Below, piece by piece: positions 17,316 through 25,383 of a stretch of 64,000 nucleotides of DNA. The notes beneath the pieces are model-generated. The model saw only the letters and a program-made list of their open reading frames with translations, searched no databases and had not been told where the DNA came from. Position 1 is the stretch's first letter. Every line of letters starts with the position of its first letter. Source of the DNA: Plastoroseomonas arctica. GTDB taxonomy: Bacteria; Pseudomonadota; Alphaproteobacteria; Acetobacterales; Acetobacteraceae. The translations under genes and the position numbers were made by a program. The DNA is taken from positions 1 through 64,000 of the forward strand of contig NZ_JAAEDH010000022.1 of assembly GCF_018128965.1 (NCBI RefSeq). Reading direction: 5' to 3'.

Positions 17316-19642
17316 GCGGCCACCGCCGGGCGTGCGGCGTAGGCCGCGTTCCGGCCGGTGCCGAAGCCGACCATCAGGGCGGTGATCGTGGCGTCCCAGC
17401 GGCGGTGGTGCAGGCGCCGGTTATGCGCGCAGGCCAGCGTCTGCGCGTAGCCGGCATGTCCCATGATGGATTGCCGCTCGAAATGGTAGAGCTCGGCCGC
17501 GGGCGCGTAGCGGATGTCGCCGCCCAGCGCGCGCAGGCGCAGGCACAGGTCGCTGTCCTCGTAATCGCCGATGACGTAGTCGGTGCAGAAGCCACCCACC
17601 TGGGCGAAGGCATCGCGGCGGACCAGCAGGGCCGCGCCCGTGACGCCGGGCACCGACCGGGCGCGCAGCACATCGGGGTGCCGTCGCGGCATGCCCTTGC
17701 CGTAATGCCCGTTGAGCCAGTCGCCCTGCGGCCCGTGGCGCGCAAAGAACAGCCCGGCATGCTGCACCGAGCCATCCTCGAACAGGAGCTTGGGCCCGAC
17801 GGCGAGGATCCGCCCGTCGCGGCGCATCGGGGCGAGCATCGCGCCAACCCAGCCCGGTGCGGCCGGGATCACGTCGGAATTGAGCAGCAGGAGGTACTTT
17901 GCGGCACCACCGGCCGCCGCCGCGCCGGCGTTGGAGGCACTCGCATAGCCGGCATTGGTGGCCATCACGACCAGGCTCATCGGCATCGCATGGATCGCGT
18001 GGAGGCCGCGCAGCAGGTGTTCCACCGCGTCGCGCTGCTCGGGGGAATCGAGCACGAAGATGATCTCCGCCCCGGCGCGCAGCCCGGCATCGCTCGCGAA
18101 GGCGGCGACCTGGAAGGGCAGGAAGCGGAGGTTGCGGTAGAGCGGGATGATGATCGCGACCGGCGCCCGGACGGGGGGGCGGCCGATGCGGATGATCTCG
18201 GGCGCGCCGAGGCAGTCCAGGGTGGCGCGCTGGAGCCGTGCGACGGCGGGTGTGAGGCACTCATCGAGGATCGGCGCCGAGAGGCCCTGGGGATGGACGG
18301 CGCGCAGCACCAGCGCCCGGGCGCGGCCGGGCGGCAGCAGCCCGGGCGGGGCGATGAGCTGGATCGTCTCGCCGGAGGCAAGCCGCAGGTCGAGGCCCCA
18401 CTGGGCCACCGGCCCGCCGGTCATGGCTTCGGCCTGGGGAAGATGCGCGAGGAAGCCCGGCCGCGGCCCGGCATCGCCATGGGCGGCCTTGCCGAATTCC
18501 GCGGCCAGGTCGGCACGCGCGACCCGGTGCAGGGCATGGGCCGGCACGGGCAGGGTCTGGCCGGTCATCAGGTCGCGCAACGCAAGCCCGCCGCTGACCA
18601 TGCCGAGCGGGTCGCGCAGCCAGCCCGCGATGAAGACGCCGCCGCCGCCATCCGAGACGGCCAGCTCCAGCGCGCCGCCGATCGGGCGGGCGGGATCATC
18701 CAGTCGGCGCAGCGCGGCGGGGCGCGAGAGCAGGCGGCGGTCGCGCAGCAGGCGCGTGGCGAGAACATCCCCGGGCTGGGCAGCGATCCGGCGGAACAAG
18801 GCGCGCGCCACCGCGCGCTCCGCCGGCGCGGTCGCAGCGCCGGCTTCGAGCAGCCCCGGCAGACGCGGTGCGGACGCGGCAAGGCGCAAGGGAGGGCGCG
18901 CGGCGCCGTCAGGCCCGGGCGGTGGCAGCAGGAAGCTGGCGCGCAGGGCGGCGTGGCGGCTCTCCAGCATCAGGACCCCGCCGACCGGCGGCGCGATGCG
19001 CTGCGTCCCGGCGGCTGAGAGCAGCTGCCACAGCCCTGCCCCTGATGCGCCGGGCACGTGCCACATGGACAGCGCCGGCGTCCCCGGCCGTGTCAGGGGA
19101 TGCGCGGGGGGGCAAGCGGGACCCTGGCGCACCACGATGGCGTGGGCGAGGCGCAGCAGGAAGGTCGCGAAGCCGGGATGGCGGGCGATGCGGAAGATCG
19201 GGCCGCAGGTCTCGACCAGGAAGCGCAGGAACCGCGCCTGCTCGCCCATCGTGTCGCCGGCAAGCAGGCGCGCGAAGGTCTCGACCGGATGCGCCTCGGC
19301 CAGCGATGCGCTGGCATGGACATGGGCCTGCGCCTCGAATGAGATCCGCGCGAGCGGCGCCCCGTCGGGTGGGCGGATGGCGATCAGCCGCCGGAGCGAG
19401 GCCCCGGTACCCAGCATGATCGTGCCCTGCGGAGGCTGGAGTGGGTTGCCGTCGAACAGCAACACGGCCCCGGAGGCGTCCGCGATGGCCGGCGCCTCCA
19501 CGACCAGCAGCCCCGCGGGAAGGCGCCAGAGTCCGAGGGCCTGGCCGTCATCGGCGGCCTCGTGCTCTGGGGAAGCATGGGCGAAGCCGTGCAGGCGGCG
19601 CGGTGCCGCCTGCAATTCCTGCGTGGTGCCGATCTGGCTCAA
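17312..19642 (-). CDS. Large GT2 glycosyltransferase with long accessory N-terminus
   Basis: The protein has 776 residues, with the catalytic GT2 domain at about 494-760: VAIIIPLYRN strand, NAGYASASNAG, LLLLNSDVIPAAPGW acidic motif, then GGFCTDYVIGDYEDSDLC and ELYHFERQS. The N-terminal 490 residues lack a recognisable catalytic motif. They include a GW-like module at 323-400 (GVFIAGWLRDPLG, then RADLAAEFG and GFLAHLP). The catalytic half is very like that of the gene at 6220-8079, so the two are paralogues. The first codon is TTG, overlapping the stop of the RTX gene as TTGA. The next ATG is 75 codons in, so the TTG is preferred. Coupling straight to the RTX gene suggests that its product acts on that protein or its glycan. 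Confidence 0.84.
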   Translation of the reverse strand: MSQIGTTQELQAAPRRLHGFAHASPEHEAADDGQALGLWRLPAGLLVVEAPAIADASGAVLLFDGNPLQPPQGTIMLGTGASLRRLIAIRPPDGAPLARISFEAQAHVHASASLAEAHPVETFARLLAGDTMGEQARFLRFLVETCGPIFRIARHPGFATFLLRLAHAIVVRQGPACPPAHPLTRPGTPALSMWHVPGASGAGLWQLLSAAGTQRIAPPVGGVLMLESRHAALRASFLLPPPGPDGAARPPLRLAASAPRLPGLLEAGAATAPAERAVARALFRRIAAQPGDVLATRLLRDRRLLSRPAALRRLDDPARPIGGALELAVSDGGGGVFIAGWLRDPLGMVSGGLALRDLMTGQTLPVPAHALHRVARADLAAEFGKAAHGDAGPRPGFLAHLPQAEAMTGGPVAQWGLDLRLASGETIQLIAPPGLLPPGRARALVLRAVHPQGLSAPILDECLTPAVARLQRATLDCLGAPEIIRIGRPPVRAPVAIIIPLYRNLRFLPFQVAAFASDAGLRAGAEIIFVLDSPEQRDAVEHLLRGLHAIHAMPMSLVVMATNAGYASASNAGAAAAGGAAKYLLLLNSDVIPAAPGWVGAMLAPMRRDGRILAVGPKLLFEDGSVQHAGLFFARHGPQGDWLNGHYGKGMPRRHPDVLRARSVPGVTGAALLVRRDAFAQVGGFCTDYVIGDYEDSDLCLRLRALGGDIRYAPAAELYHFERQSIMGHAGYAQTLACAHNRRLHHRRWDATITALMVGFGTGRNAAYAARPAVAA

Positions 19643-20475
19643 ACGATTTTCACGTAGGAGGCCAGGTTGTCGAGCAGGTCATCGGCCGAGACGCCCACGA
19701 GCTTGATGCTGCTGGTGCCCAGGGTGATGATCGCGCCGCTGCCATCCTCGGTGATGTGGTCCGCCAGCTGCGCCGGGGTGGTGAGGTCCAGGCCGTTGAT
19801 ATTGGCCGTGATTTCGATCGTGTCCGTGCCCGGCGTGAAATCGAGCACGACGTCCTTGCCGAAGCCGGAGGCGAAGTAGAACGTATCCTCGCCGCTGCCG
19901 CCGACCAGGGTATCCGCGCCCAGGCCACCGATGAGCACGTCGTTGCCGCTGCCGCCCGCGATCAGGTCATGGCCGCCTTCGCCGGAAAGCTTGTCGTCGC
20001 CCGTGCCGCCGAAGATGGTGTCGGCGCCATCGCCGCCGGCGACCACGTCTTTGCCCGAGCCGGCATCCACCAGGTCATCGCCGCGCCCGGCCACGACCAC
20101 GTCATTGCCGCTGCCGCCGACGACGATGTCGTTGCCGTCGCCGCCGAGGAGGCGGTCCTGGCCTGCGCCGCCATCGATGAAGTCGGCGCCCTTGCCGCCA
20201 TCGATCACGTCGTTGCCGGCATTGCCGGTGAGGAAGTCGTCGGCAGCCTCGCCGAAGACGAGGTCGTCGCCGGTGCCGCCGTAGACGATGTCATCGCCGG
20301 TGCCGGCGAAGACGATGTCGTCGCCGCGGCCGGCATCGATCAGGTCATTGCCGCCGAAGGTCGTGATGAGATTGTCGAAGGTGAAGCCCGAGAGGTGATC
20401 GGCAATCACCGTGTCGGCGCCTGGGGTCCCGTACCATCCTGCGCCGCCGCCAGGAGTCGAAGCGAATTCCAGCAT
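19639..20475 (-). CDS. Small RTX calcium-binding protein, probable type I secretion substrate
   Basis: This 278-residue acidic protein consists mainly of about 18 consecutive nonapeptides of the GGxGxDxUx type (residues 39-202, for example GGTGDDLVF, GGDGNDIVV, GGSGNDVLI), which fold into a calcium-binding parallel beta-roll outside the cell. The C-terminal 76 residues (DFTPGTDTIEITANI, then DDLLDNLASYVKIV) lack repeats and end in the hydrophobic pattern used as an uncleaved type I secretion signal. There is no N-terminal signal peptide and no enzymatic domain, so it is a structural or adhesin-like protein rather than a toxin or protease. It heads the operon with AGGA about 12 nt before the ATG, and is followed by glycosyltransferases and its probable exporter. 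Confidence 0.9.
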   Translation of the reverse strand: MLEFASTPGGGAGWYGTPGADTVIADHLSGFTFDNLITTFGGNDLIDAGRGDDIVFAGTGDDIVYGGTGDDLVFGEAADDFLTGNAGNDVIDGGKGADFIDGGAGQDRLLGGDGNDIVVGGSGNDVVVAGRGDDLVDAGSGKDVVAGGDGADTIFGGTGDDKLSGEGGHDLIAGGSGNDVLIGGLGADTLVGGSGEDTFYFASGFGKDVVLDFTPGTDTIEITANINGLDLTTPAQLADHITEDGSGAIITLGTSSIKLVGVSADDLLDNLASYVKIV

Positions 20476-20631
20476 GCGTCATTTTTCCTATCAACATTGA
20501 GGGTCTGTTAAGCTCCCGCCATCTATCAGGGTGTTGCTGCGCTGCGAAAGACACGTTAAGCGTGCAATACAATTTTCGACACACGTCTTGGTTTCAGCAA
20601 TGAAGGACCGGGCGGCGTCGGCCGCAGCGTG

Positions 20632-21357
20632 TCAGAAATTCGTGAAAGCGTAGCCGGCGCCCCGAATTGGCCTAATAATATTGGCGTTTTTGGAGTGAGC
20701 AGCGAGCTTGCGTCGAAGCCGTGCCACCAGGTTGTCGAGCCCGCGGTCATACGGAAACCAGGACCGCCGAAACACGGACTGGGACAATACCTCCCGCGCC
20801 ACCGGCACCCCCGGGGTTTGGACAAGAACCCAGAGAAGATCGAATTCCGCTGCGGTGAGTAGGCATGCCGACCCATCGGCGGTGAAAAGCTCGCGCCGCT
20901 CGACCGAAAGATGCCAGGTGCCCGGCGGCGTCGGGTTGGCCGGCGGGACGGTACTGACGATGGCGGACCGCCGGCTGCGGCGCAGCACGGCACGGATACG
21001 GGCCAGCACCTCGCGCGGGGCCGTGGCGGCAGGGATCCAGTCGTCGACGCCGTTCTCCAGGCCATGCACGCGCTGGGCGACCTGATCGGGTTCCTGGGCA
21101 TGGAGGATGCACGGCACCGGCGAGCGCGCCCGGATTTCGGAGAGCATCGCGATCAGGGCATCGGGCGATCCGGCGCCCGCCTGGAGAAGCACCAGGCCCG
21201 GCGGGTGACCCTCCATCCGGGACAGCAGGGAGAACCGGTCGGCAAAGGCGTCCGCCGGACATCCATGGTCCGTCAGATAGCGGGCGAATGCCTGGGCCCG
21301 AGGGAGGTTCCCACCCAGGACATAGATGTCGCAATCAGAACGATAGTTGTTCTTCAT
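20632..21357 (-). CDS. OmpR-type regulator with degenerate receiver
   Basis: This 241-residue protein has a receiver-like N-terminal half and a clear winged-helix OmpR/PhoB DNA-binding half (LTAAEFDLLWVLVQTPG, SWFPYDRGLDNLVARLRRKL, IRPIRGAGYAF). The receiver has lost its active site. The phosphoacceptor position holds Gln59 (LVLLQAG), the usual N-terminal acidic pair is absent (IYVLGGN), and the conserved late Lys is replaced in the DDWIPAATAP stretch. It should therefore act without normal phosphorylation. No kinase gene is adjacent. It lies 156 bp upstream of, and on the same strand as, the RTX operon, so it is a candidate regulator of it. A TTG 6 codons upstream is an alternative start. 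No strong ribosome-binding site is seen for either. Confidence 0.85.
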   Translation of the reverse strand: MKNNYRSDCDIYVLGGNLPRAQAFARYLTDHGCPADAFADRFSLLSRMEGHPPGLVLLQAGAGSPDALIAMLSEIRARSPVPCILHAQEPDQVAQRVHGLENGVDDWIPAATAPREVLARIRAVLRRSRRSAIVSTVPPANPTPPGTWHLSVERRELFTADGSACLLTAAEFDLLWVLVQTPGVPVAREVLSQSVFRRSWFPYDRGLDNLVARLRRKLAAHSKNANIIRPIRGAGYAFTNF

Positions 21358-21714
21358 GCTATACAACTTTTGCAAGTTTCAGAATGGTTCACACAACCAT
21401 TAAGAGTGTCTTGTTGCAGTGCACAACGCACGTTGGCGTTCCCGGCTCACATTCTTGAACCGGTTCCAAGACGCGGATCGCGCCTGCGCCAAGCCGTCAG
21501 GAGGCCGGGAATGCACATGGCTTCCACGCTTCAGGCGGAGCCGGCGCTCGCCAACGCGATTTGGAAGACGCGGTATCAAAAAGCAGTGACGCCCCTCACG
21601 TGGTGAGAGGCGAAACCGTCTGGGCTTGCCGAACGCAGCCTTGGCCAGCGTCAGGCAGGGTGGCGCCACCGACAACACGGGACGTTCACGGCGGCTACGC
21701 CCCGCGACCAAGCG
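21358..21714. other. Non-coding stretch between the regulator gene and the Nit1C cluster end
   Basis: I see no convincing gene in these 357 bases. The stretch holds the presumed promoter region of the regulator (right to left), a near-perfect palindrome centred on AACCGGTT at about 21454-21470 that could be an operator, and a ten-pair hairpin at 21590-21612 near the end of the Nit1C transcript. No canonical -35/-10 pair stands out. Confidence 0.5.
21590..21612 (-). terminator. Possible stem-loop terminator of the Nit1C operon
   Basis: Arms 21590-21599 and 21603-21612 pair over ten positions with one C-A mismatch around a GTG loop. It is about 100 nt beyond the last stop of the minus-strand Nit1C operon. 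There is no T run on the minus strand after it, so it may stabilise the transcript end or be fortuitous. Confidence 0.35.
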
Positions 21715-22992
21715 CTAAGCCGTCACCCGCGCCACCTGAACGCGCATCGTACGCCCCAACCCCAGCGAGATCCTCTCGGCGAGGTATTCCGCATCACGCG
21801 CCAGACCCACAAAACGTCCAGACCCCCAGCTGTGCAACCACGGCAGTCCGACGGTGTAGACGCTCGCAAGCGCCGTCACGCCGCGATGATGGGTCGGATA
21901 TCCCTGCCCGTCGAAAATCGGCAATTCCACCCATGACCAGTCCGCAGCGAAGCCGGTCGCCCAGACGACAGCGTTGATGCCCGCAATCTCAAGGTCGAGG
22001 CTCGTGGCCGGCGCATCGGGCTCCCACACCGGCGTGTAGCGCTGGCCGGGCGGTGCCGCGATGTCTTGGTCGCTGATGTGCTTGTCGATCAGTGCGCAGA
22101 TGCCGTTATAGACCTGATCCGCGCCGTCGAGATTGGCACGCAGGTCATCGCGGAACCGAAGCCGCGACCCGCGCACATCGTCGAGCCTGCCATGCAGGAC
22201 CATCCCCTCCGCAGCGAATCGGCGCAGGTCAATATCGCGCCCACCATCGCGCCCAGTCAGGTAGTGGTTTGCCTTGCGGCGCACCTTCTCGCGCAGCGGG
22301 TGCTGCTCCACCGGCAGGTCGTACTGGCCGAGATCGGCGAGCCACTCCACCGCGTCGCGCCCGCGATAGACACGCGGGCAGCGCGGCGCAGAGCCCGTGA
22401 CCAGGTGCACGCGGCGCCCGGCAAGATGAAGGTCCTCCGCGATCTGGCAGCCCGACTGGCCGGACCCCACCACGAGCACGGCACCTTCGGGCAATTGCGC
22501 GGGATTGCGGTAGGTGGAGGAGTGCAGCTGCACGACCTTCTCGGGCAGGCGCTCGGCGATGCGAGGAATGCTGGGGCGGTGATAGCCACCGACCGCCAGC
22601 ACCACCGCGTCGGCGGTGAGCGTGCCACCGCTCGTCTCCAGCACGAAGCGATCGCCATCGCGCGCGAGGCGGTCCACGCCGCATCCTTCCCGCACCGGCG
22701 CATCGATATGGCGCGCGAAGGCTTCGACATAGGCGACGATCTCGTCGCGCGGCATGAAGCCGTAGGGTTGATCGCCCTGATAGGCGAAGCCGGGCAGCTT
22801 GCACTGCCAGTTCGGCGTGACCAGGCAAAAACTGTCCCAGCGCTGGCTGCGCCATGCATGGGCGATGCGGTGCTTCTCCAACACCAGATGCTCGATGCCG
22901 CGTCCCGCGAGAGTGGCGCTCACGGACAGGCCGGCCTGGCCGCCGCCGATGATGGCGACGGGGATATGCGCGGGCAGCGGGGGCGATGCCAT
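21715..22992 (-). CDS. MSMEG_0569-family flavin-dependent oxidoreductase (Nit1C)
   Basis: This 425-residue flavoprotein is of the class B monooxygenase type. It has a Rossmann FAD motif GGGQAGLS at the start, GGYHRPSIP in the middle, a second dinucleotide motif VVGSGQSGCQIAEDL for NAD(P)H near residue 170, and the late VVWATGFAADWSW motif. It is the last gene of an eight-gene cluster whose members and order match the Nit1C/MSMEG_0565-0572 system, which supports assignment to the MSMEG_0569 family over other monooxygenases. The exact substrate is not established. In this system it is thought to act with the nitrilase in assimilation of a nitrile or cyanide-derived compound. The start ATG follows the MSMEG_0570-like gene by 9 nt. 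Confidence 0.87.
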   Translation of the reverse strand: MASPPLPAHIPVAIIGGGQAGLSVSATLAGRGIEHLVLEKHRIAHAWRSQRWDSFCLVTPNWQCKLPGFAYQGDQPYGFMPRDEIVAYVEAFARHIDAPVREGCGVDRLARDGDRFVLETSGGTLTADAVVLAVGGYHRPSIPRIAERLPEKVVQLHSSTYRNPAQLPEGAVLVVGSGQSGCQIAEDLHLAGRRVHLVTGSAPRCPRVYRGRDAVEWLADLGQYDLPVEQHPLREKVRRKANHYLTGRDGGRDIDLRRFAAEGMVLHGRLDDVRGSRLRFRDDLRANLDGADQVYNGICALIDKHISDQDIAAPPGQRYTPVWEPDAPATSLDLEIAGINAVVWATGFAADWSWVELPIFDGQGYPTHHRGVTALASVYTVGLPWLHSWGSGRFVGLARDAEYLAERISLGLGRTMRVQVARVTA

Positions 22993-23001
22993 GGCGGGCT
23001 C

Positions 23002-23280
23002 CTATTCGATGAAGGCGGTGACGTGGATGCGGGCCGCGTCGCCTTGCGCGAACGCACCGGCGCGCTGCTCGAGCCGGGCGAGCTGGCCCAGGGCGAGCGA
23101 ACAGGGAAAGCCGTAGCGCGCCTCGACCCGCGCGCTGGCTTCGCGCAGGGCCGTTCGCGCGCGGACAAGAAAATCCGACACGGCGTAGGATTCGCCCGGC
23201 GCGAAATGGTCCTTGATGACCAGCGAGGGCGAATAGCAACGCTCCGCCATCCCGTCCGGCCAGGTGATGTCGAAGCGCAT
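23002..23280 (-). CDS. MSMEG_0570-family small protein (Nit1C)
   Basis: This 92-residue protein begins MRFDITWPDGMAERCYSPS, with the conserved stretch YAVSDFLVRARTALREAS following. This is the signature of the small 'nitrogen starvation response' protein found between the glycosyltransferase and the flavoprotein in Nit1C clusters. No catalytic motif or membrane segment is present, and its biochemical role is unknown. The start was placed at the ATG one base after the preceding stop. A longer open frame upstream is only a shadow of the glycosyltransferase gene. Confidence 0.85.
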   Translation of the reverse strand: MRFDITWPDGMAERCYSPSLVIKDHFAPGESYAVSDFLVRARTALREASARVEARYGFPCSLALGQLARLEQRAGAFAQGDAARIHVTAFIE

Positions 23281-23281
23281 C

Positions 23282-24430
23282 TCAGGCATGGCCGGGCTGC
23301 TCCAGGAAGGCGCGGTAGCCGTCGAGCTGCGCCGCGGCGACGCGGTCCCAGCCGTGCCGCGCGACCACGGCGTGGCCGCGCACCGCCAGCGCCGCGCGGC
23401 GTTCGGGATCGAGCGAGGCGGCCATCGCGGCGGTGATGGAGGCGCTGTCCTTGGGGTCGCACCACAGCGTCTCGGCGGGGCGGAGGAATTCGGTGAAGGG
23501 TGCGAGGCGCGGCACGATGGCGGGGATGCCGCTGGCGAGCGCCTCGAGCACGACGAGCCCAAACCCCTCCTTCAGCGAGGGAAAGACCAGCGCGTCCACC
23601 AGGCGGTAGAGCGCCGGCATCTCGGCATCCTCGACCGGGCCGGCCAGGATCACGGCCTCCGCGGGAAGCGCAGCGGCGGCGAGGCGCGCGGCGAAGCGTG
23701 CCTGATACGCGCCATGGTCGAGCAGCGAGGCGCCACCGGCGATCAGCAGCTGCGCCGACGGCGTGCCGCTGCGAAACGCGATGAAGGCGTCGAGGATGCC
23801 CAGCGTGTTCTTGCGCGCCTCGGCACCGCCGATGGCCAGGAAGACCGGCCCGGCGCCGAGTCCCCAGCGCCGGCGCAACGCGGCCTCACGCCCGTCCGGG
23901 CGGGGGGTGAAGCGCTGCGCATCGACGCCATTGCCCACGATGCGTGGATCGCGGCCCCAGCCTTGGGCGAGGATGCCACGCCACTGCTCGCTCACCGTGA
24001 ACAGCGCCCGCGCCTGGGTGACGGCACGCGCCTGCAGCGCCATCAGGCCCGGATCGGCGAAATCATCGATGTGGTGGACGGTGCGGGCGAAGCCGTCGAT
24101 CAGCCCGGCCGCGTGCAGATCGGCCAGTGCATTGCCCGAAAGCGCATCCTGCGCGTGGAACACATCGAAGCTGCGCCGCGCGGGTGCCGTGAACCAGCCC
24201 GCATATTCGGCGCGGCGCTGCTCGACCAGCGCGAGGATGTCGCGCGGCGCGGCGGCCACCGGGATCGCTTCATGCGGGCAGTCCGGGGTGCGGAAGAAGC
24301 CCTGGCCGGCGGCGTCGGGCGCGTGCAGCACCGCCTCATGCCCGGCGGCGCAGAGCGCCTCCGCGAGGTGCATCGCATGCACCACGCCGCCGCGCGGATT
24401 GGTGGAATGGGCGAGGATCGCGATCCTCAT
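23282..24430 (-). CDS. MSMEG_0565-family GT4 glycosyltransferase (Nit1C)
   Basis: This 382-residue GT-B glycosyltransferase has the N-terminal MRIAILAHSTNPRGGVVHAM glycine motif, central HHIDDF, and the C-terminal LKEGFGLVVLEALASGIPAIV with the two retaining-type glutamates. The C-terminal half contains FLAIGGAEARKNTLGILDA. Family and position match MSMEG_0565, the glycosyltransferase carried by many Nit1C clusters. This implies that the pathway makes or uses a glycosylated intermediate, although none has been identified to my knowledge. The ATG overlaps the AIR-synthase-like stop as ATGA. A long open frame reading through from upstream was rejected because residues before this ATG are out-of-frame translation of the neighbour. 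Confidence 0.87.
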   Translation of the reverse strand: MRIAILAHSTNPRGGVVHAMHLAEALCAAGHEAVLHAPDAAGQGFFRTPDCPHEAIPVAAAPRDILALVEQRRAEYAGWFTAPARRSFDVFHAQDALSGNALADLHAAGLIDGFARTVHHIDDFADPGLMALQARAVTQARALFTVSEQWRGILAQGWGRDPRIVGNGVDAQRFTPRPDGREAALRRRWGLGAGPVFLAIGGAEARKNTLGILDAFIAFRSGTPSAQLLIAGGASLLDHGAYQARFAARLAAAALPAEAVILAGPVEDAEMPALYRLVDALVFPSLKEGFGLVVLEALASGIPAIVPRLAPFTEFLRPAETLWCDPKDSASITAAMAASLDPERRAALAVRGHAVVARHGWDRVAAAQLDGYRAFLEQPGHA

Positions 24431-25383
24431 GCGGGCGGCGCGCAGCCGAGCAGCGGCGCCTCCGCGAGGTCGCGGATCAGTGCCTCGCGCCCCTCCATCG
24501 CGATGGCGAGGCGGTGGCCCGGCGTGAAGCCGCCGATATCCGCGGCCGCGATCCCGCGCGCGGTGAAGCGCTCCAGCACCGCGGGAACGTCGTCCGGCTT
24601 CACCGCCAGCAGGTAGCCGAACGAGGGAAAGGTCAGCAGCCAGCGCTCCAGCGCCACGCCATCGGGTCGCGGCACCGCCAGCACGTCGATGCTGGCCCCC
24701 ACGCCGGAGGCCTCGCAGAACATCGCCGCCGTGCCCACCACGCCGCCCTGGCTGATGTCCTTGGCGGCGCGGGAGAGGCCCACTTCGGCGATCACCGGCA
24801 GCAGGGCGAGATCCCCGCGCAGCCGCTCGGGCGGCGCTTCGGTCGCGGCTTCCCAGTTGGCGAAGGGCTCGCGGTAGCGCCCGCGCAAATCGATGGCGGC
24901 GACCAGGCGGTCTCCCGGTTCGGCATCGAAGCTGGTGAGCAGGCGCCGCGCGCGGCCGAGGATCGCCACGGCGAGCTGGCCGCGGTCGGTGCGCAGGTTG
25001 GAATGCCCGCCGACCAGCGGCACGCCATAGGCGCGCGACGCGGCGCGCAGCCCGTCGAGCACCGGCGAGGCCTGCGCCTCGCCCTCGGCCCAGAGCGCAT
25101 CGACCACGGCGATCGCGCGCCCGCCCATGGCGGCGATGTCGGAGAGGTTCACCATCACCCCGCACCACCCGGCGAACCAGGGGTCGGCGGCGACGAACTC
25201 GTTCATGAATCCCTCGATGGCGAGCAGCAGGTGGCCATCGCCATCCGGGATCGCGGCGGCATCGTCGCCGACCGGCACGGCATCGCCGCCGCCGATCCCC
25301 AGACGCGCCGCGACGGTCGCGATATCCGCTTTGCCGGCAATGCTGCGCGACCCGCGCAGCGTCTCGGCGAGTGCCTCGATCAC
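24427..25383 (-). CDS. AIR-synthase-like protein, sll0787 family (Nit1C)
   Basis: This 318-residue protein is of the PurM/AIR-synthase superfamily (ATP-dependent, cytoplasmic). It has GDDAAAIPDGDGHLLLAIEG and MVNLSDIAAMGGRAIAVVDA, the two acidic stretches that line the PurM active site, plus GGHSNLRT and KDISQGGVVGTAAM. This layout matches the sll0787-type proteins of Nit1C clusters rather than PurM, SelD or ThiL, which sit in other pathways. The start is GTG at 25381-25383, overlapping the GNAT stop as GTGA. The upstream open frame is not coding in this sense. The reaction it catalyses in the cluster is unknown. Confidence 0.85.
   Translation of the reverse strand: MIEALAETLRGSRSIAGKADIATVAARLGIGGGDAVPVGDDAAAIPDGDGHLLLAIEGFMNEFVAADPWFAGWCGVMVNLSDIAAMGGRAIAVVDALWAEGEAQASPVLDGLRAASRAYGVPLVGGHSNLRTDRGQLAVAILGRARRLLTSFDAEPGDRLVAAIDLRGRYREPFANWEAATEAPPERLRGDLALLPVIAEVGLSRAAKDISQGGVVGTAAMFCEASGVGASIDVLAVPRPDGVALERWLLTFPSFGYLLAVKPDDVPAVLERFTARGIAAADIGGFTPGHRLAIAMEGREALIRDLAEAPLLGCAPPA

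Noticed and set aside
19850-20360. Dense DNA repeats that could suggest a CRISPR or tandem-repeat array
   Set aside because: The 27-bp period encodes RTX nonapeptides in an intact gene, and the units vary in sequence.
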